The notes: a model not told the origin generated them from the letters alone. DNA of 43,115 nucleotides from CBDUQP01 sp965369385 (GCA_965369385.1 CBDUQP010000010.1:1-43115), one strand, 5' to 3'. Numbered from the stretch's first letter, positions 8,765 to 17,233 are shown. Program-made: numbers and translations.

Positions 8765-9577
8765 CTACTCCGCCTGGGCGTCGGGTTCATCATCATCCGC
8801 TTGATCGAGTTCATCATCGGGGGGATACACCACACCGATTTTCTTCTCATTGAAGAACGCCATCCACTCGTCGCTGGGCTTTCGTGAGGTAACCACTCGC
8901 GTGATCGGGTCCCATCCGACAATCTTGCACAGCGAAGGGACCAGGAATTTCATGTGGTCGACAAGCAGCACCGTTTCACGAGCATGGCTGACGGCCTGGC
9001 GATAGAGGTATGCACTCTCAACGTCACCGGCTGTCGGGCCAATATCCATGCTCAGGCCGTCGGCACCTACAAACGCCACATATCCCCGCAACTGATCAAG
9101 CGCGGCATTGGCCAACGGGCCGACTGTATCCATGCGATCAGGGCGATAATGCCCACCGAGCATGATCACGTGCAGATTCGGCGTATCCAGTTCCAGTGCG
9201 AGACGGGCCGAGTTGACGATCACCGAAACGCCGCGTTTGCGTTTCATGTGGGTGGTCATCTCGAAGCATGTCGTTCCGGAATCAAGAAATACCTGATCAC
9301 CGTCATTCACCAAATCGGAGGCCAAGTTGCCAATAATACGCTTGGCGTCCACGTTTCGCCTGGCTTTTGACCGAAACGAGAAGTCACTACTCCTCTTAAG
9401 GGTAGCTCCACCATATTGCAATTCAATCTGCCCCGCCTCGGCCAGCGCGTGCAGATCCCGGCGAATAGTCGCCTCGGATACATGGAGAAGCTCAGAGAGG
9501 CCACTGGACGTAACCTCTTTCTTCTCATATATTTCCTGCAATATCCTGTCTTGGCGTTGCCTGGTGGATGATCTCAT
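8765..9577 (-). CDS. DeoR-family transcriptional regulator
   Basis: DNA-binding repressor with an N-terminal helix-turn-helix and a C-terminal sugar-phosphate-sensing DeoRC domain (about 270 residues). Early residues RQRQDRILQEI and HVSEATIRRDL are the classic DeoR helix-turn-helix signature. The middle carries GTTCFEMTTHM and VGADGLS, typical of the effector domain, and the tail is acidic. The ATG at 9577 has AGGAGT just upstream and puts the HTH at the N-terminus; the longer reading from 9667 does not. It is divergent from the E2 gene, so it probably controls the E2/E3 promoter, where phased CTTG repeats occur. Its effector is unknown. Confidence 0.93.
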   Translation of the reverse strand: MRSSTRQRQDRILQEIYEKKEVTSSGLSELLHVSEATIRRDLHALAEAGQIELQYGGATLKRSSDFSFRSKARRNVDAKRIIGNLASDLVNDGDQVFLDSGTTCFEMTTHMKRKRGVSVIVNSARLALELDTPNLHVIMLGGHYRPDRMDTVGPLANAALDQLRGYVAFVGADGLSMDIGPTAGDVESAYLYRQAVSHARETVLLVDHMKFLVPSLCKIVGWDPITRVVTSRKPSDEWMAFFNEKKIGVVYPPDDELDQADDDEPDAQAE

Positions 9578-9734
9578 GTTACTCCTGCTGTAATTACCAA
9601 AACCTGCCGAGAAGTGCCCCTGTCCGATCGATGCCAAATGCACCGCGAAGCCGGGAAACTCCGCCAACGGGCTGGCTGGTCATACCAGAACCCAACGGTA
9701 ACTTAGCACCTAATCCGGACAAATTCAACACAAA

Positions 9735-9777
9735 CTTGAGCATTTCTTGAGCGAACTTGCTTGACTCTTGCACGTTT
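9735..9777 (+). promoter_or_regulatory. Helically phased CTTG direct repeats, candidate operator
   Basis: CTTG begins at 9735, 9746, 9756 and 9767, giving spacings of 11, 10 and 11 bases, about one helical turn. The first two copies extend to CTTGAGC. The array overlaps the -35 box of the E2 promoter. DeoR proteins often bind direct repeats, and a DeoR gene is adjacent, so this is a reasonable operator candidate. Confidence 0.5.
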
Positions 9778-9789
9778 CCTGACTATTCT
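9761..9789 (+). promoter_or_regulatory. Sigma-70-type promoter for the E2/E3 genes
   Basis: TTGACT at 9761-9766 and TATTCT at 9784-9789 are separated by exactly 17 bases. Transcription would start near 9796, about 35 bases before the E2 ATG, which has GGAAGAG as ribosome site at 9822-9828. Confidence 0.65.
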
Positions 9790-9830
9790 TGCCGTAGAGA
9801 TTTCCATACCTTTCAACATACGGAAGAGTC

Positions 9831-11666
9831 ATGCACACAATAACTTTACCTCAACTGGGAAAAGGCTTTGCCGCAGCTACCGTAATGCGATGGCTGACAA
9901 AGCCCGGCGACCCGGTATCTACCGGTGATGTGATGGTAGAATTGGACGCCGAATTCGCCATCATTCAGGTCCAGGCCAATCAGGCAGGCACCATTGGCGA
10001 AATCCTCGCCGAAACACGAAAAACCATCAATGTTGGCGACCCGCTCGCCACGCTTGCACCGGCTGGAGAAAAGCCCATGGCCAATACGCCCCCCGCAAAC
10101 ACCACAAACACTGAAAACACCACCGCTGGCGGAAATGTGACCCCCATCGTGATGCCCAAAGCAGGCAATAGCATGGAAGAAGGCACCATCGTCGCATGGA
10201 AGGTTGCCGAAGGCGATCAGATCAACGTTGGCGATATCATCTTTGAAGTGGAAACCGACAAAGCCGTCGTCGAAGTTGAAGCAACCGACGCCGGCAGGCT
10301 CGCACGCATTGTTGCAACAGACGGTGACTGCGTGGAGATCCTCATGCCCGTCGCCTATCTCGCAGACAACGATGCCGACGTAGACGCCGCCATCGGAGCC
10401 GCCCCGGCCGCTGCCGCCGAAGCTCCCGCCGCGCCTGCTCCTGCAGCCGCAGCCGAAGGCCCCAAGGGTGACGTGACTCCCATCGTGATGCCCAAGGCCG
10501 GCAACAGTATGGAAGAAGGCACCATCGTCGCATGGAAAGTCGCCGAGGGCAATCAGATCAGCGTTGGCGATATCATATATGAAGTAGAAACCGACAAAGC
10601 CGTCGTCGAAGTCGAAGCAACCGACGCCGGCAGGCTCGCACGCATCGTCGCACAAGATGGCGACTGCGTGGAAATCCTCATGCCCGTTGCCTATCTCGCA
10701 GACGACGATGCCGACGTCGATGCATATATCGCCGCCAGTGGACAGACCGCTGGCGCCTCCGAAACGGCAACCGCCACCGAAGCCGCGCCCGCCGCCAAAA
10801 CCGCCCCGCCGGCCGCAGCCGTCAAGAGCGATACCGGCAGAGTTATGGCCTCCCCCGCAGCACGCAAACTGGCTGCCGACCGCGGCGTTGACCTGGCGTC
10901 AATCGCCACCGGCAGCGGCCCGCGTGGCAGAATCGTTACCACAGATATCCCCGCAGCCGGCGCGGCCCGCACCCCTGCCAAGCCCGCAGTGATAACCACC
11001 GGCGAGGTGAAGCGATCCAAGATGAGCCCCATGCGAAAGGCCATCGCCCGCAACCTGCTGGCATCCAAGCAGAACGTTCCCCACTTCTACATAGAGACCA
11101 CCATCGACGCAGACGCCATGATGAAGTTCTATAAGGAAGAGAAGGCCAAGTATCGCCTCAGCGTGAACGATGTGGTCGTGAAGGCCTGCGGCAAGATCAT
11201 CAGTATGTATCCCGAATTCCGCAGCCAGGTCGATGGCACAGACTATGTCGAATACCCCACAGCCAATATCGGCATCGCCGTCGCGCTCGACGAAGGCTTG
11301 GTCGTTCCCGTGCTGGTTGGCGTGGAGCAGATGAGCCTCGAACAGGCGGCCACCGAGACCAGACGAATCGCTGAAAACGCCCGTGGCGGAAAGATCGAAG
11401 GAATGGGCCAGGGCGTATTCACGATCAGTAACCTCGGCATGCTGGGCGTCGAACGCTTCTCGGCGATCATCAACACGCCCGAAGCGGCTATCCTTGCAGT
11501 CGGCGCGATCCGCGAAGAAGTGATTGTCTCCGGCGGCATGATGCGGCCGGGACGCAAGATGACCATGACGCTGAGCTGCGATCACCGCGTAATCGACGGC
11601 ATGGTTGCCGCCAAGTTCCTCTCGCAGCTCAAGGATGCACTGGAAGACCCGAAATCGCTGGCTTAA
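9831..11666 (+). CDS. 2-oxoacid dehydrogenase E2 (dihydrolipoamide acyltransferase)
   Basis: Acyl-transferring core of the 2-oxoacid dehydrogenase complex, 611 residues. Three lipoyl-type domains lie at about 1-78, 103-184 and 215-296. Domains 2 and 3 keep the lipoylated lysine in ETDKAVVEVEA (Lys144, Lys255); domain 1 reads ELDAEFAIIQV, with Phe42 at that place. Ala/Pro/Thr-rich linkers join them. A peripheral-subunit-binding domain (ASPAARKLAADRGVDL) is at about 339-372 and the catalytic domain runs from about 395 to 611, with His585 and Asp589 in DHRVIDG. The E3 gene follows 64 bases later. The substrate is not set by these motifs; pyruvate is most common. Confidence 0.95.
   Translation: MHTITLPQLGKGFAAATVMRWLTKPGDPVSTGDVMVELDAEFAIIQVQANQAGTIGEILAETRKTINVGDPLATLAPAGEKPMANTPPANTTNTENTTAGGNVTPIVMPKAGNSMEEGTIVAWKVAEGDQINVGDIIFEVETDKAVVEVEATDAGRLARIVATDGDCVEILMPVAYLADNDADVDAAIGAAPAAAAEAPAAPAPAAAAEGPKGDVTPIVMPKAGNSMEEGTIVAWKVAEGNQISVGDIIYEVETDKAVVEVEATDAGRLARIVAQDGDCVEILMPVAYLADDDADVDAYIAASGQTAGASETATATEAAPAAKTAPPAAAVKSDTGRVMASPAARKLAADRGVDLASIATGSGPRGRIVTTDIPAAGAARTPAKPAVITTGEVKRSKMSPMRKAIARNLLASKQNVPHFYIETTIDADAMMKFYKEEKAKYRLSVNDVVVKACGKIISMYPEFRSQVDGTDYVEYPTANIGIAVALDEGLVVPVLVGVEQMSLEQAATETRRIAENARGGKIEGMGQGVFTISNLGMLGVERFSAIINTPEAAILAVGAIREEVIVSGGMMRPGRKMTMTLSCDHRVIDGMVAAKFLSQLKDALEDPKSLA
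10137..10388 (+). repeat. Intragenic duplication, lipoyl domain 2 copy
   Basis: This stretch is nearly identical to 10473-10724, at an offset of 336 bases. It encodes the second lipoyl domain, and long runs of the DNA match the third domain, including many synonymous positions. This points to a recent duplication or gene conversion. Confidence 0.8.
10473..10724 (+). repeat. Intragenic duplication, lipoyl domain 3 copy
   Basis: Partner of 10137-10388. Differences are few, for example GNQIS for GDQIN, AQDG for ATDG and DDDAD for DNDAD at the protein level. Confidence 0.8.
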
Positions 11667-11730
11667 CCCGCGACTGACGATGGAAAAACGCACCGACAGC
11701 CCAACAGCGGCTGATACAGGAAAATACAAA

Positions 11731-13152
11731 ATGTCCAACCATTTTGACATAACGATCCTGGGCGCTGGCCCGGGTGGATACATCGCAGCCCTGAAGGCGG
11801 CCCAGATGGGTGCCAATGTCGCGATTATCGAAAAGAGCCACCTCGGCGGAACCTGCCTGAACAACGGCTGCATTCCTTCCAAGGCGCTACTTGCATCCAG
11901 CGAACTGCTGCATAAGATTTCGCATGCCAATGAGATTGGCATTGCGGTCGAAGGCACAGTTGGCTTCGACTGGACCAAGATCCAGAAACGCAAAGACAAG
12001 GTGCTTTCCACGCTGCGTGGCGGCATAAAGGGCCTGTTCGATGCACGCAAGATTACGCTGTTCAATGGCGTGGGCAAGCTCGAAGGTGCCGGCAAGATCA
12101 CCATCACCGACGACAAGGGCAAAACCGAACAGATCACAAGCGACAAGATCATCATCGCAGTTGGCTCCGTGCCCGCGCGCATCAGCGCCTGGCCGGATGA
12201 CACCAACTTCGTGTGCACCAGCGATGAAGCCCTCCACTGGGACAAGCTACCCAAAAAGCTCGTCATCATCGGCGGCGGCGTGATCGGTTGCGAATTCGCC
12301 TGCATGATGCAGCCGCTCGGCATTGAAGTAAGCGTGGTTGAAATGCTTCCGAGCCTCCTGCCCGAAATGGACCAGGACCTGGGCAACACGCTGCAATCCG
12401 AATTCAAGAAACGCAAGATAGACTGCTACGTCGACAGCAAGGTCGAGAGCGTCACCATAGAAGGCAAGGGCGTGAAAGTCGCGCTCGCCGGTGGAAAAAC
12501 TCTCGAGGCCGACAAGGTTCTCGTAGCCACAGGCCGCCGGGCCGCCACCGCCGATATCGGCCTGGATACGGTTGGAATCGAAACAGATCGCGGATTCATT
12601 CGCGTGAACGACAAGATGGAAACACCCGTAGCTGGCATCTACTGCATCGGCGACGCGAACGGCCGCTGCCTGCTGGCACATGCCGCCTCCGTACAGGGCG
12701 TTGTAGCCGTCGAAAACGCTCTTGGGCATGATGCCGCCCAGACGGCCCCTATCCCGGGCGCTGTCTACACCTTCCCCGAAATCGCCAGCGTCGGCATCAC
12801 GCAGAAGCAGGCGACTGAAAAGGGCCTGCCCATCTCCGTGGGTAACTTCCCGATCGGGCACCTGGGCAAGGCGATGGCGACCAATCACAGCGAAGGTTTC
12901 GTGAAGGTTATCCGCCACAGGGAAACCGACGAGCTGCTAGGCGTTCACATGCTCGGCCACAATGCCACCGAGGTAATCGCTGCCGCAGGTGCAATGCTTG
13001 GCAAGAAGGCAACCACCACAGAACTGGCCGAGACCGTGTTCGCGCATCCCACGATCAGCGAATCGATCAAGGAAGCCGCCGAAGACGCACTGGGCATGGC
13101 ACTGCACCTGCCGCCCCGAAAAGTCATCCAAGTTGTCGCAGACGCGAAGTAA
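11731..13152 (+). CDS. lpdA: Dihydrolipoamide dehydrogenase (E3)
   Basis: FAD- and NAD-dependent oxidoreductase that re-oxidises dihydrolipoyl groups of the E2, 473 residues. GAGPGG at 11-16 binds FAD. The redox disulfide is Cys42 and Cys47 in GGTCLNNGC. The NAD fold carries IIGGGVIGCEFA, a second FAD contact is GIYCIGDANG, and the C-terminal FAHPTISE supplies the active-site histidine and a nearby glutamate. ATG 11731 is chosen because it opens directly onto the FAD strand; the in-frame extension back to 11605 overlaps the E2 gene. It presumably forms one transcript with E2. Confidence 0.96.
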   Translation: MSNHFDITILGAGPGGYIAALKAAQMGANVAIIEKSHLGGTCLNNGCIPSKALLASSELLHKISHANEIGIAVEGTVGFDWTKIQKRKDKVLSTLRGGIKGLFDARKITLFNGVGKLEGAGKITITDDKGKTEQITSDKIIIAVGSVPARISAWPDDTNFVCTSDEALHWDKLPKKLVIIGGGVIGCEFACMMQPLGIEVSVVEMLPSLLPEMDQDLGNTLQSEFKKRKIDCYVDSKVESVTIEGKGVKVALAGGKTLEADKVLVATGRRAATADIGLDTVGIETDRGFIRVNDKMETPVAGIYCIGDANGRCLLAHAASVQGVVAVENALGHDAAQTAPIPGAVYTFPEIASVGITQKQATEKGLPISVGNFPIGHLGKAMATNHSEGFVKVIRHRETDELLGVHMLGHNATEVIAAAGAMLGKKATTTELAETVFAHPTISESIKEAAEDALGMALHLPPRKVIQVVADAK

Positions 13153-13176
13153 TCGAGACAATTGAAACTGAGTCGC

Positions 13177-13196
13177 CGAAACGCGCGGCCGTTTCG
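13177..13196 (+). terminator. Hairpin between E3 and the PHP-like gene
   Basis: CGAAACG (13177-13183) and CGTTTCG (13190-13196) form a seven-pair stem with a six-base loop, 25 bases after the E3 stop. No T run follows, so it may only attenuate transcription or stabilise the upstream message. Confidence 0.4.
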
Positions 13197-13263
13197 AGGC
13201 TTCCGATAGCCTTGTGAGTATTCTCGAAAGTTCTGAATTTCTGAAAGTTTTTGAAGGACAACA

Positions 13264-14550
13264 ATGTCTGATAACGTCAAAGAAGCAATGGCTGCCCTTC
13301 GCGGCCTGGGAAGTGTGGAAGAACTCCGCTGCGCCGCAGAAGCCGGCCTCGCGCCCGCTGAGCGTCCCAAGGGCAACTCGCACATTCACCTGCCCCCTAA
13401 TTTCTCCGCGTTCGACAGTGTCGCCCACGCAGTGCGACTGGCTGCTGACGAACAGATAGGCACGCTCGGCGTGAGCAACTATTACAATTACGATGTCTAT
13501 GGCGACTTCGTATCGCTGGCCCGCAAGCACGCGATATTCCCGCTGTTCGGGCTGGAGATTATCTCGCTGGTCGACGATCTGGTGCAAAGCGGCGTTCGCA
13601 TTAATGACCCCGGCAACCCCGGCAAGATGTACATTTGCGGCAAAGGCATCACGAAATTCGACGAGATGACCCCGCGAGCAGAAGAGCTGCTCAACAAGAT
13701 TCGCACCAGCGACCGCACACGCATGGCCGAGATGATCGTCAAGATCGCCGGTGTCTTCAAATCGCACGGTCTGGATACCCCCCTGAGCGAGGACAAAGTC
13801 ATCGATATGGTGGTCAAGCGTCACAGCTGCCGTCGCGATACGGTATACCTGCAGGAACGCCACATCGCACAGGCTTGCCAGGAAATCCTGTTCAATCTCA
13901 TCGCTGAAGGCGATCGTGCCGCAAAGCTGGAAACCATCTTGGGCAAGGCATGCAAAGACGCCAATAACGCAGTAGGTGTTCAGGGCGAAATTCGCTCAGC
14001 CCTCATGAAAGCAGGCAAAAGCTGCTTCGTAACCGAAATGTTCGTAAACTTCGACGAAGCATGCGAACTTATCCTCCAGCTCGGCGGCATCCCGTGCTAC
14101 CCCACGCTGGCCGACGGCGTGGACCCGATCTGCGGATTCGAGCAGCCTGTGGAAAACCTGATCGCGTCAATGCAGGAACGAAACATCCACTGCGCGGAAT
14201 ACATCCCGCTCAGAAATAGACCTGAAGTGCTTTCACAGTACGTGAAGGCAGTCCGGGCGGCAGGAATTGTTGTAACCGGCGGAACCGAACACAACACGCT
14301 GACCCTCGACCCGATGGAGCCCGCATGCGTCGGCGGAGCGGCAGTACCCGAAGACATCAAGGATATATTCTGGGAAGGTGCATGCGTGGTGGCTGCCCAT
14401 CAGTTCCTTACGCTGCACGGCGAGTGCGGTTTCGTGGACAGCAATGGCAAGCCCAACGCCAACTATGACAACGCCGATGAGCGTATTGCGTCTCTGGCAA
14501 AGCTCGGAGCCGCCATCATCGAGAAGTATTTTCAAACCAACAAAGCCTGA
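13264..14550 (+). CDS. PHP-superfamily-like protein
   Basis: A 428-residue cytoplasmic protein whose N-terminal third resembles the polymerase-and-histidinol-phosphatase (PHP) metal-dependent fold. HIH is at 40-42, and Glu98 in PLFGLEI fits the third motif. The usual TDHNT motif is replaced by SNYYN (71-75), so one ligand histidine is Tyr. The C-terminal GTEHNTLTLDPMEP could be another metal-site motif. The middle, about 110-260, is helical and not recognised. GAAGGA stands seven bases before the ATG. It lies between E3 and the aldolase/SDR fusion on the same strand, which suggests a role in the same carbohydrate pathway. Phosphatase or C-C lyase activity is possible but unproven. Confidence 0.7.
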   Translation: MSDNVKEAMAALRGLGSVEELRCAAEAGLAPAERPKGNSHIHLPPNFSAFDSVAHAVRLAADEQIGTLGVSNYYNYDVYGDFVSLARKHAIFPLFGLEIISLVDDLVQSGVRINDPGNPGKMYICGKGITKFDEMTPRAEELLNKIRTSDRTRMAEMIVKIAGVFKSHGLDTPLSEDKVIDMVVKRHSCRRDTVYLQERHIAQACQEILFNLIAEGDRAAKLETILGKACKDANNAVGVQGEIRSALMKAGKSCFVTEMFVNFDEACELILQLGGIPCYPTLADGVDPICGFEQPVENLIASMQERNIHCAEYIPLRNRPEVLSQYVKAVRAAGIVVTGGTEHNTLTLDPMEPACVGGAAVPEDIKDIFWEGACVVAAHQFLTLHGECGFVDSNGKPNANYDNADERIASLAKLGAAIIEKYFQTNKA

Positions 14551-14631
14551 GTCCGCCCCAATCAGCGACACAAGCCCGGACAAAAGGCATTGCCTGGACC
14601 GACAAGAACATTGCAGGAGCAAACGATAAAT

Positions 14632-16674
14632 ATGACGACCACCCCAAATTGGCCAGAATTCTCAGCCGGCGCCGGCGAGATGGAAAAACTCATCGGGGTT
14701 TCACAGTACTACGGAAGCTGCACCGACTTCGTAATCGCAGGCGGTGGAAACACGTCCGCCAAGACCGCCGACGTGCTATATGTCAAGGCCAGCGGCCACG
14801 GGCTTTCGACCATCGGCGAAGATGGATTCGTAGCCATGGATCGCCAGAAGCTTCAGCAACTGTTGAGCGATGATCTGGGCTCTGATGCCGAGCAGCGTGA
14901 GGCGCTATTCAAGAAACGTATTCTCGCCGCCCGCCTCGACCCCGAAAAGAACCAGCGCCCAAGCGTTGAGTGCCTCCTGCACGAACTGATGCCGCAAACA
15001 TACGTGGTTCACTCGCACTCCACCGTCGTCAATGCAATTGCATGCTGCAACGACGGCGCTAAGCTCACCGAAGAGATGTTCGGCGACGACGTGATCTGGT
15101 CCGAATTTGTGGAACCCGGATACAATCTCGCCCGCGAGATCGGCGCTGCCCTGCGTTCATACACCGAGCGAACCGGCAAGAAGGTGCCTGTTGGCATTAT
15201 CATGCAGAATCACGGCCTCCTCGTCTGCGGCGACGAGCCCGCCGAAATCCGCGAACGTACTGATGCCATTGTCGCCAAGATCAGCCAGCGCATAAATGCC
15301 TGTGATGCACCGTTCGGCAAGCTGGCCTCAGCGGTCGATGACACGCAGAAACACGTCAACGCCATAGCGCCGCTGCTTCGTGGCCTGCTGGCGACCAGCG
15401 AAAGCCTGAAGATTGCCCAGTTCAGCAATAGTGATGCGATCATGAAACTCGTGTGCGGTGCAGACGGCCAGACCATCACCAACAATGGCCCGCTCACACC
15501 GGACCAGATCGTCTACTGTGGTTCGTTCCCGATGTGGTTCGAGCTGGCCGATGGCGAGACGCCCGAGCAGACCATCGAACGCCTCACCAAAGCAATCGCC
15601 GACCACGCAGCCGCCCATAGCGATCCGCCGCTTGCAGTGCTTGTCAAGAACCTCGGCATGTTCGCAGTAGGCGACGATGTGAAAGCCGCCGACACTATCG
15701 GCCTGGTATACACCGATGCGGTCAGGGTAATGTGCGGAGCCACCAGCGCTGGCGGCGTGCACCCCATGGAAACACACTTCCGCGAGTTCATCGAGAGCTG
15801 GGAAGTGGAAGCCTATCGCAAATCAATCGCAAAGAAGGCAGCCAGCGGCGGAAGAGTAGCGGGCAAGGTGGCGATGGTCACCGGAGCCGCACAGGGCTTC
15901 GGGCTGGAAATCGCCCGGAAACTCGTAGACCACGGCGCATGCGTGGTCCTTGCCGACATCAACGAACAAGGCGCACAATCCGCTGCTGCGGACATCTGCT
16001 CCGCAAGCGGGCCGGGACGTGCCATAGGCCTGGCGATTAACGTCACCGATGGCGAGTCGATACAGAGCGCAGTGGACAAGGTTGTCTGCCAGTTCGGCGG
16101 ACTGGACGTACTGGTGGCAAATGCCGGCGTCCTGAAGGCCGAGAGCGTAAAGACGCAATCCGAAAAGGATTTCGATTTCGTCACAAATGTGAACTACAAA
16201 GGCTACTTCCTGTGCGTGCAGAAGGTATCGCCCGTGCTCGCACTACAGCGTAAGGCGAAGGCAGACTACTACAGCGATATCGTGCAGATTAACTCAAAAT
16301 CAGGCCTGACCGGATCGAACCGCAACGGCGCGTATGCCGGCAGCAAGTTCGGCGGGATTGGCCTGACGCAGTCATTCGCACTGGAGCTCATAGAAGACGG
16401 CGTCAAGGTGAACTCGATTTGCCCGGGCAACTTCTTCGACGGACCCCTCTGGTCGAATCCGGAAAACGGCCTGTTCGTGCAGTATCTCCGCACGGGCAAG
16501 GTTCCAGGTGCCAAGACCATCGAAGAGGTTCGCAAATTCTACGAAGCCAAGGTCCCCATGGGACGCGGTTGCGAAACCACCGACGTGGTCAGGGCGATCT
16601 GCTACCTGATCGAACAGAAATACGAAACCGGCCAGGCCGTTCCTGTAACGGGTGGTCAGGTTATGCTAAGCTAG
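14632..16674 (+). CDS. Bifunctional class II aldolase / short-chain dehydrogenase
   Basis: A 680-residue fusion. The N-terminal half is a class II aldolase/adducin domain: FVIAGGGNTSAK near 34-44, zinc histidines in HSH (127-129) and His194 in MQNHG, and Glu113 in SVECLLHE as a possible catalytic acid. The C-terminal SDR half starts near 410, with TGAAQGFG at 417-424, VANAGV, NSKSG and YAGSK. Its end (MGRGCETTDV ... VTGGQVM) resembles sorbitol-6-phosphate 2-dehydrogenase. The architecture recalls the rhamnulose-phosphate aldolase/lactaldehyde dehydrogenase fusion. Likely cleaves or oxidises a sugar or polyol phosphate. ATG 14632 follows GCAGGAG; an earlier start at 14590 lacks support. It stops with TAG. 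Confidence 0.9.
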   Translation: MTTTPNWPEFSAGAGEMEKLIGVSQYYGSCTDFVIAGGGNTSAKTADVLYVKASGHGLSTIGEDGFVAMDRQKLQQLLSDDLGSDAEQREALFKKRILAARLDPEKNQRPSVECLLHELMPQTYVVHSHSTVVNAIACCNDGAKLTEEMFGDDVIWSEFVEPGYNLAREIGAALRSYTERTGKKVPVGIIMQNHGLLVCGDEPAEIRERTDAIVAKISQRINACDAPFGKLASAVDDTQKHVNAIAPLLRGLLATSESLKIAQFSNSDAIMKLVCGADGQTITNNGPLTPDQIVYCGSFPMWFELADGETPEQTIERLTKAIADHAAAHSDPPLAVLVKNLGMFAVGDDVKAADTIGLVYTDAVRVMCGATSAGGVHPMETHFREFIESWEVEAYRKSIAKKAASGGRVAGKVAMVTGAAQGFGLEIARKLVDHGACVVLADINEQGAQSAAADICSASGPGRAIGLAINVTDGESIQSAVDKVVCQFGGLDVLVANAGVLKAESVKTQSEKDFDFVTNVNYKGYFLCVQKVSPVLALQRKAKADYYSDIVQINSKSGLTGSNRNGAYAGSKFGGIGLTQSFALELIEDGVKVNSICPGNFFDGPLWSNPENGLFVQYLRTGKVPGAKTIEEVRKFYEAKVPMGRGCETTDVVRAICYLIEQKYETGQAVPVTGGQVMLS

Positions 16675-16808
16675 TGTCGTTTCCAGAGCGTTTATGTAAC
16701 AATTGGTTCCCTGTCGCATGCGAGTCAATGAAAGACTGCGTCATCACACAGAAAACACCATGAGCAAATACGCCGCAATTTTGACTGAGGCTTTTGGGCT
16801 GTTGCCTT

Positions 16809-16929
16809 CCGGGCCGGAGGTCCGGTGGGCAGTTAGCCGGGCGGTAAGCCGCAATCCCGATGTATATCGGGATTGTGGTGCAGCCCCCGGATACAGTGCC
16901 CCAAGATGTCCCCGCCCCGAAGGGGCGGG
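16809..16929 (-). repeat. Structured palindromic repeat, copy B (inverted)
   Basis: Read on the minus strand it has the order of copy A. CCCGCCCC (16911-16918)/GGGGCGGG (16922-16929) is hairpin 1. An outer stem (CCCCCGG at 16884-16890 against CCGGGCGG at 16837-16844, with one bulge) encloses the long inner hairpin CAATCCCGAT (16852-16861)/ATCGGGATTG (16866-16875). Hairpin 3 is CCGG (16809-16812)/CCGG (16822-16825), with CC/GG inside. The inner hairpin shares no sequence with copy A or C. Confidence 0.75.
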
Positions 16930-17016
16930 TGGAAACGTCGGCTGCGAATTGCCGCAAGCAGTTGACCTTAGTCGCCGTGCCATAAAACGTCTGATGCCGC
17001 ACAAGCTTCTCTTACC

Positions 17017-17123
17017 ACCCCTTTGGGGTTCTTCTTGTTGGGAGGCGTTATCCGGGGGTTCCTTGCCTGCAAGCAGGCAGAACAGTCACCCCCGGCTAAC
17101 CGCCCACCGGACCTTCGGCCCGG
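17017..17123 (+). repeat. Structured palindromic repeat, copy C
   Basis: Hairpin 1 is a shorter ACCCC (17017-17021)/GGGGT (17025-17029). The outer stem is CCGGGGG (17052-17058)/CCCCCGG (17089-17095), around an inner hairpin TGCCTGC (17064-17070)/GCAGGCA (17073-17079). Hairpin 3 is CCGG (17107-17110)/CCGG (17120-17123), with CC/GG inside. With copy B it forms an inverted pair filling most of the 618-base gap between the aldolase and dehydrogenase genes; the rest of that gap shows no gene. Confidence 0.75.
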
Positions 17124-17233
17124 ACAGCAAGCAAACGGCAACGACAGAAGCTATGGCGGCCACTCGTAACGGATACTCAGGCATCGCAGGCCGCAATGCC
17201 GAACCAAACGTATTCAATCGTGATGTAACCTTT

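Noticed and set aside
10899..12416. Minus-strand frame of about 500 codons across E2/E3
   Set aside because: Overlaps two well-supported enzymes and shows no family motif.
135..17123. CRISPR array or tRNA-like interpretation of the structured repeats
   Set aside because: Copies are few, far apart, in both orientations and without regular spacers; no cloverleaf with CCA-type ends can be drawn.
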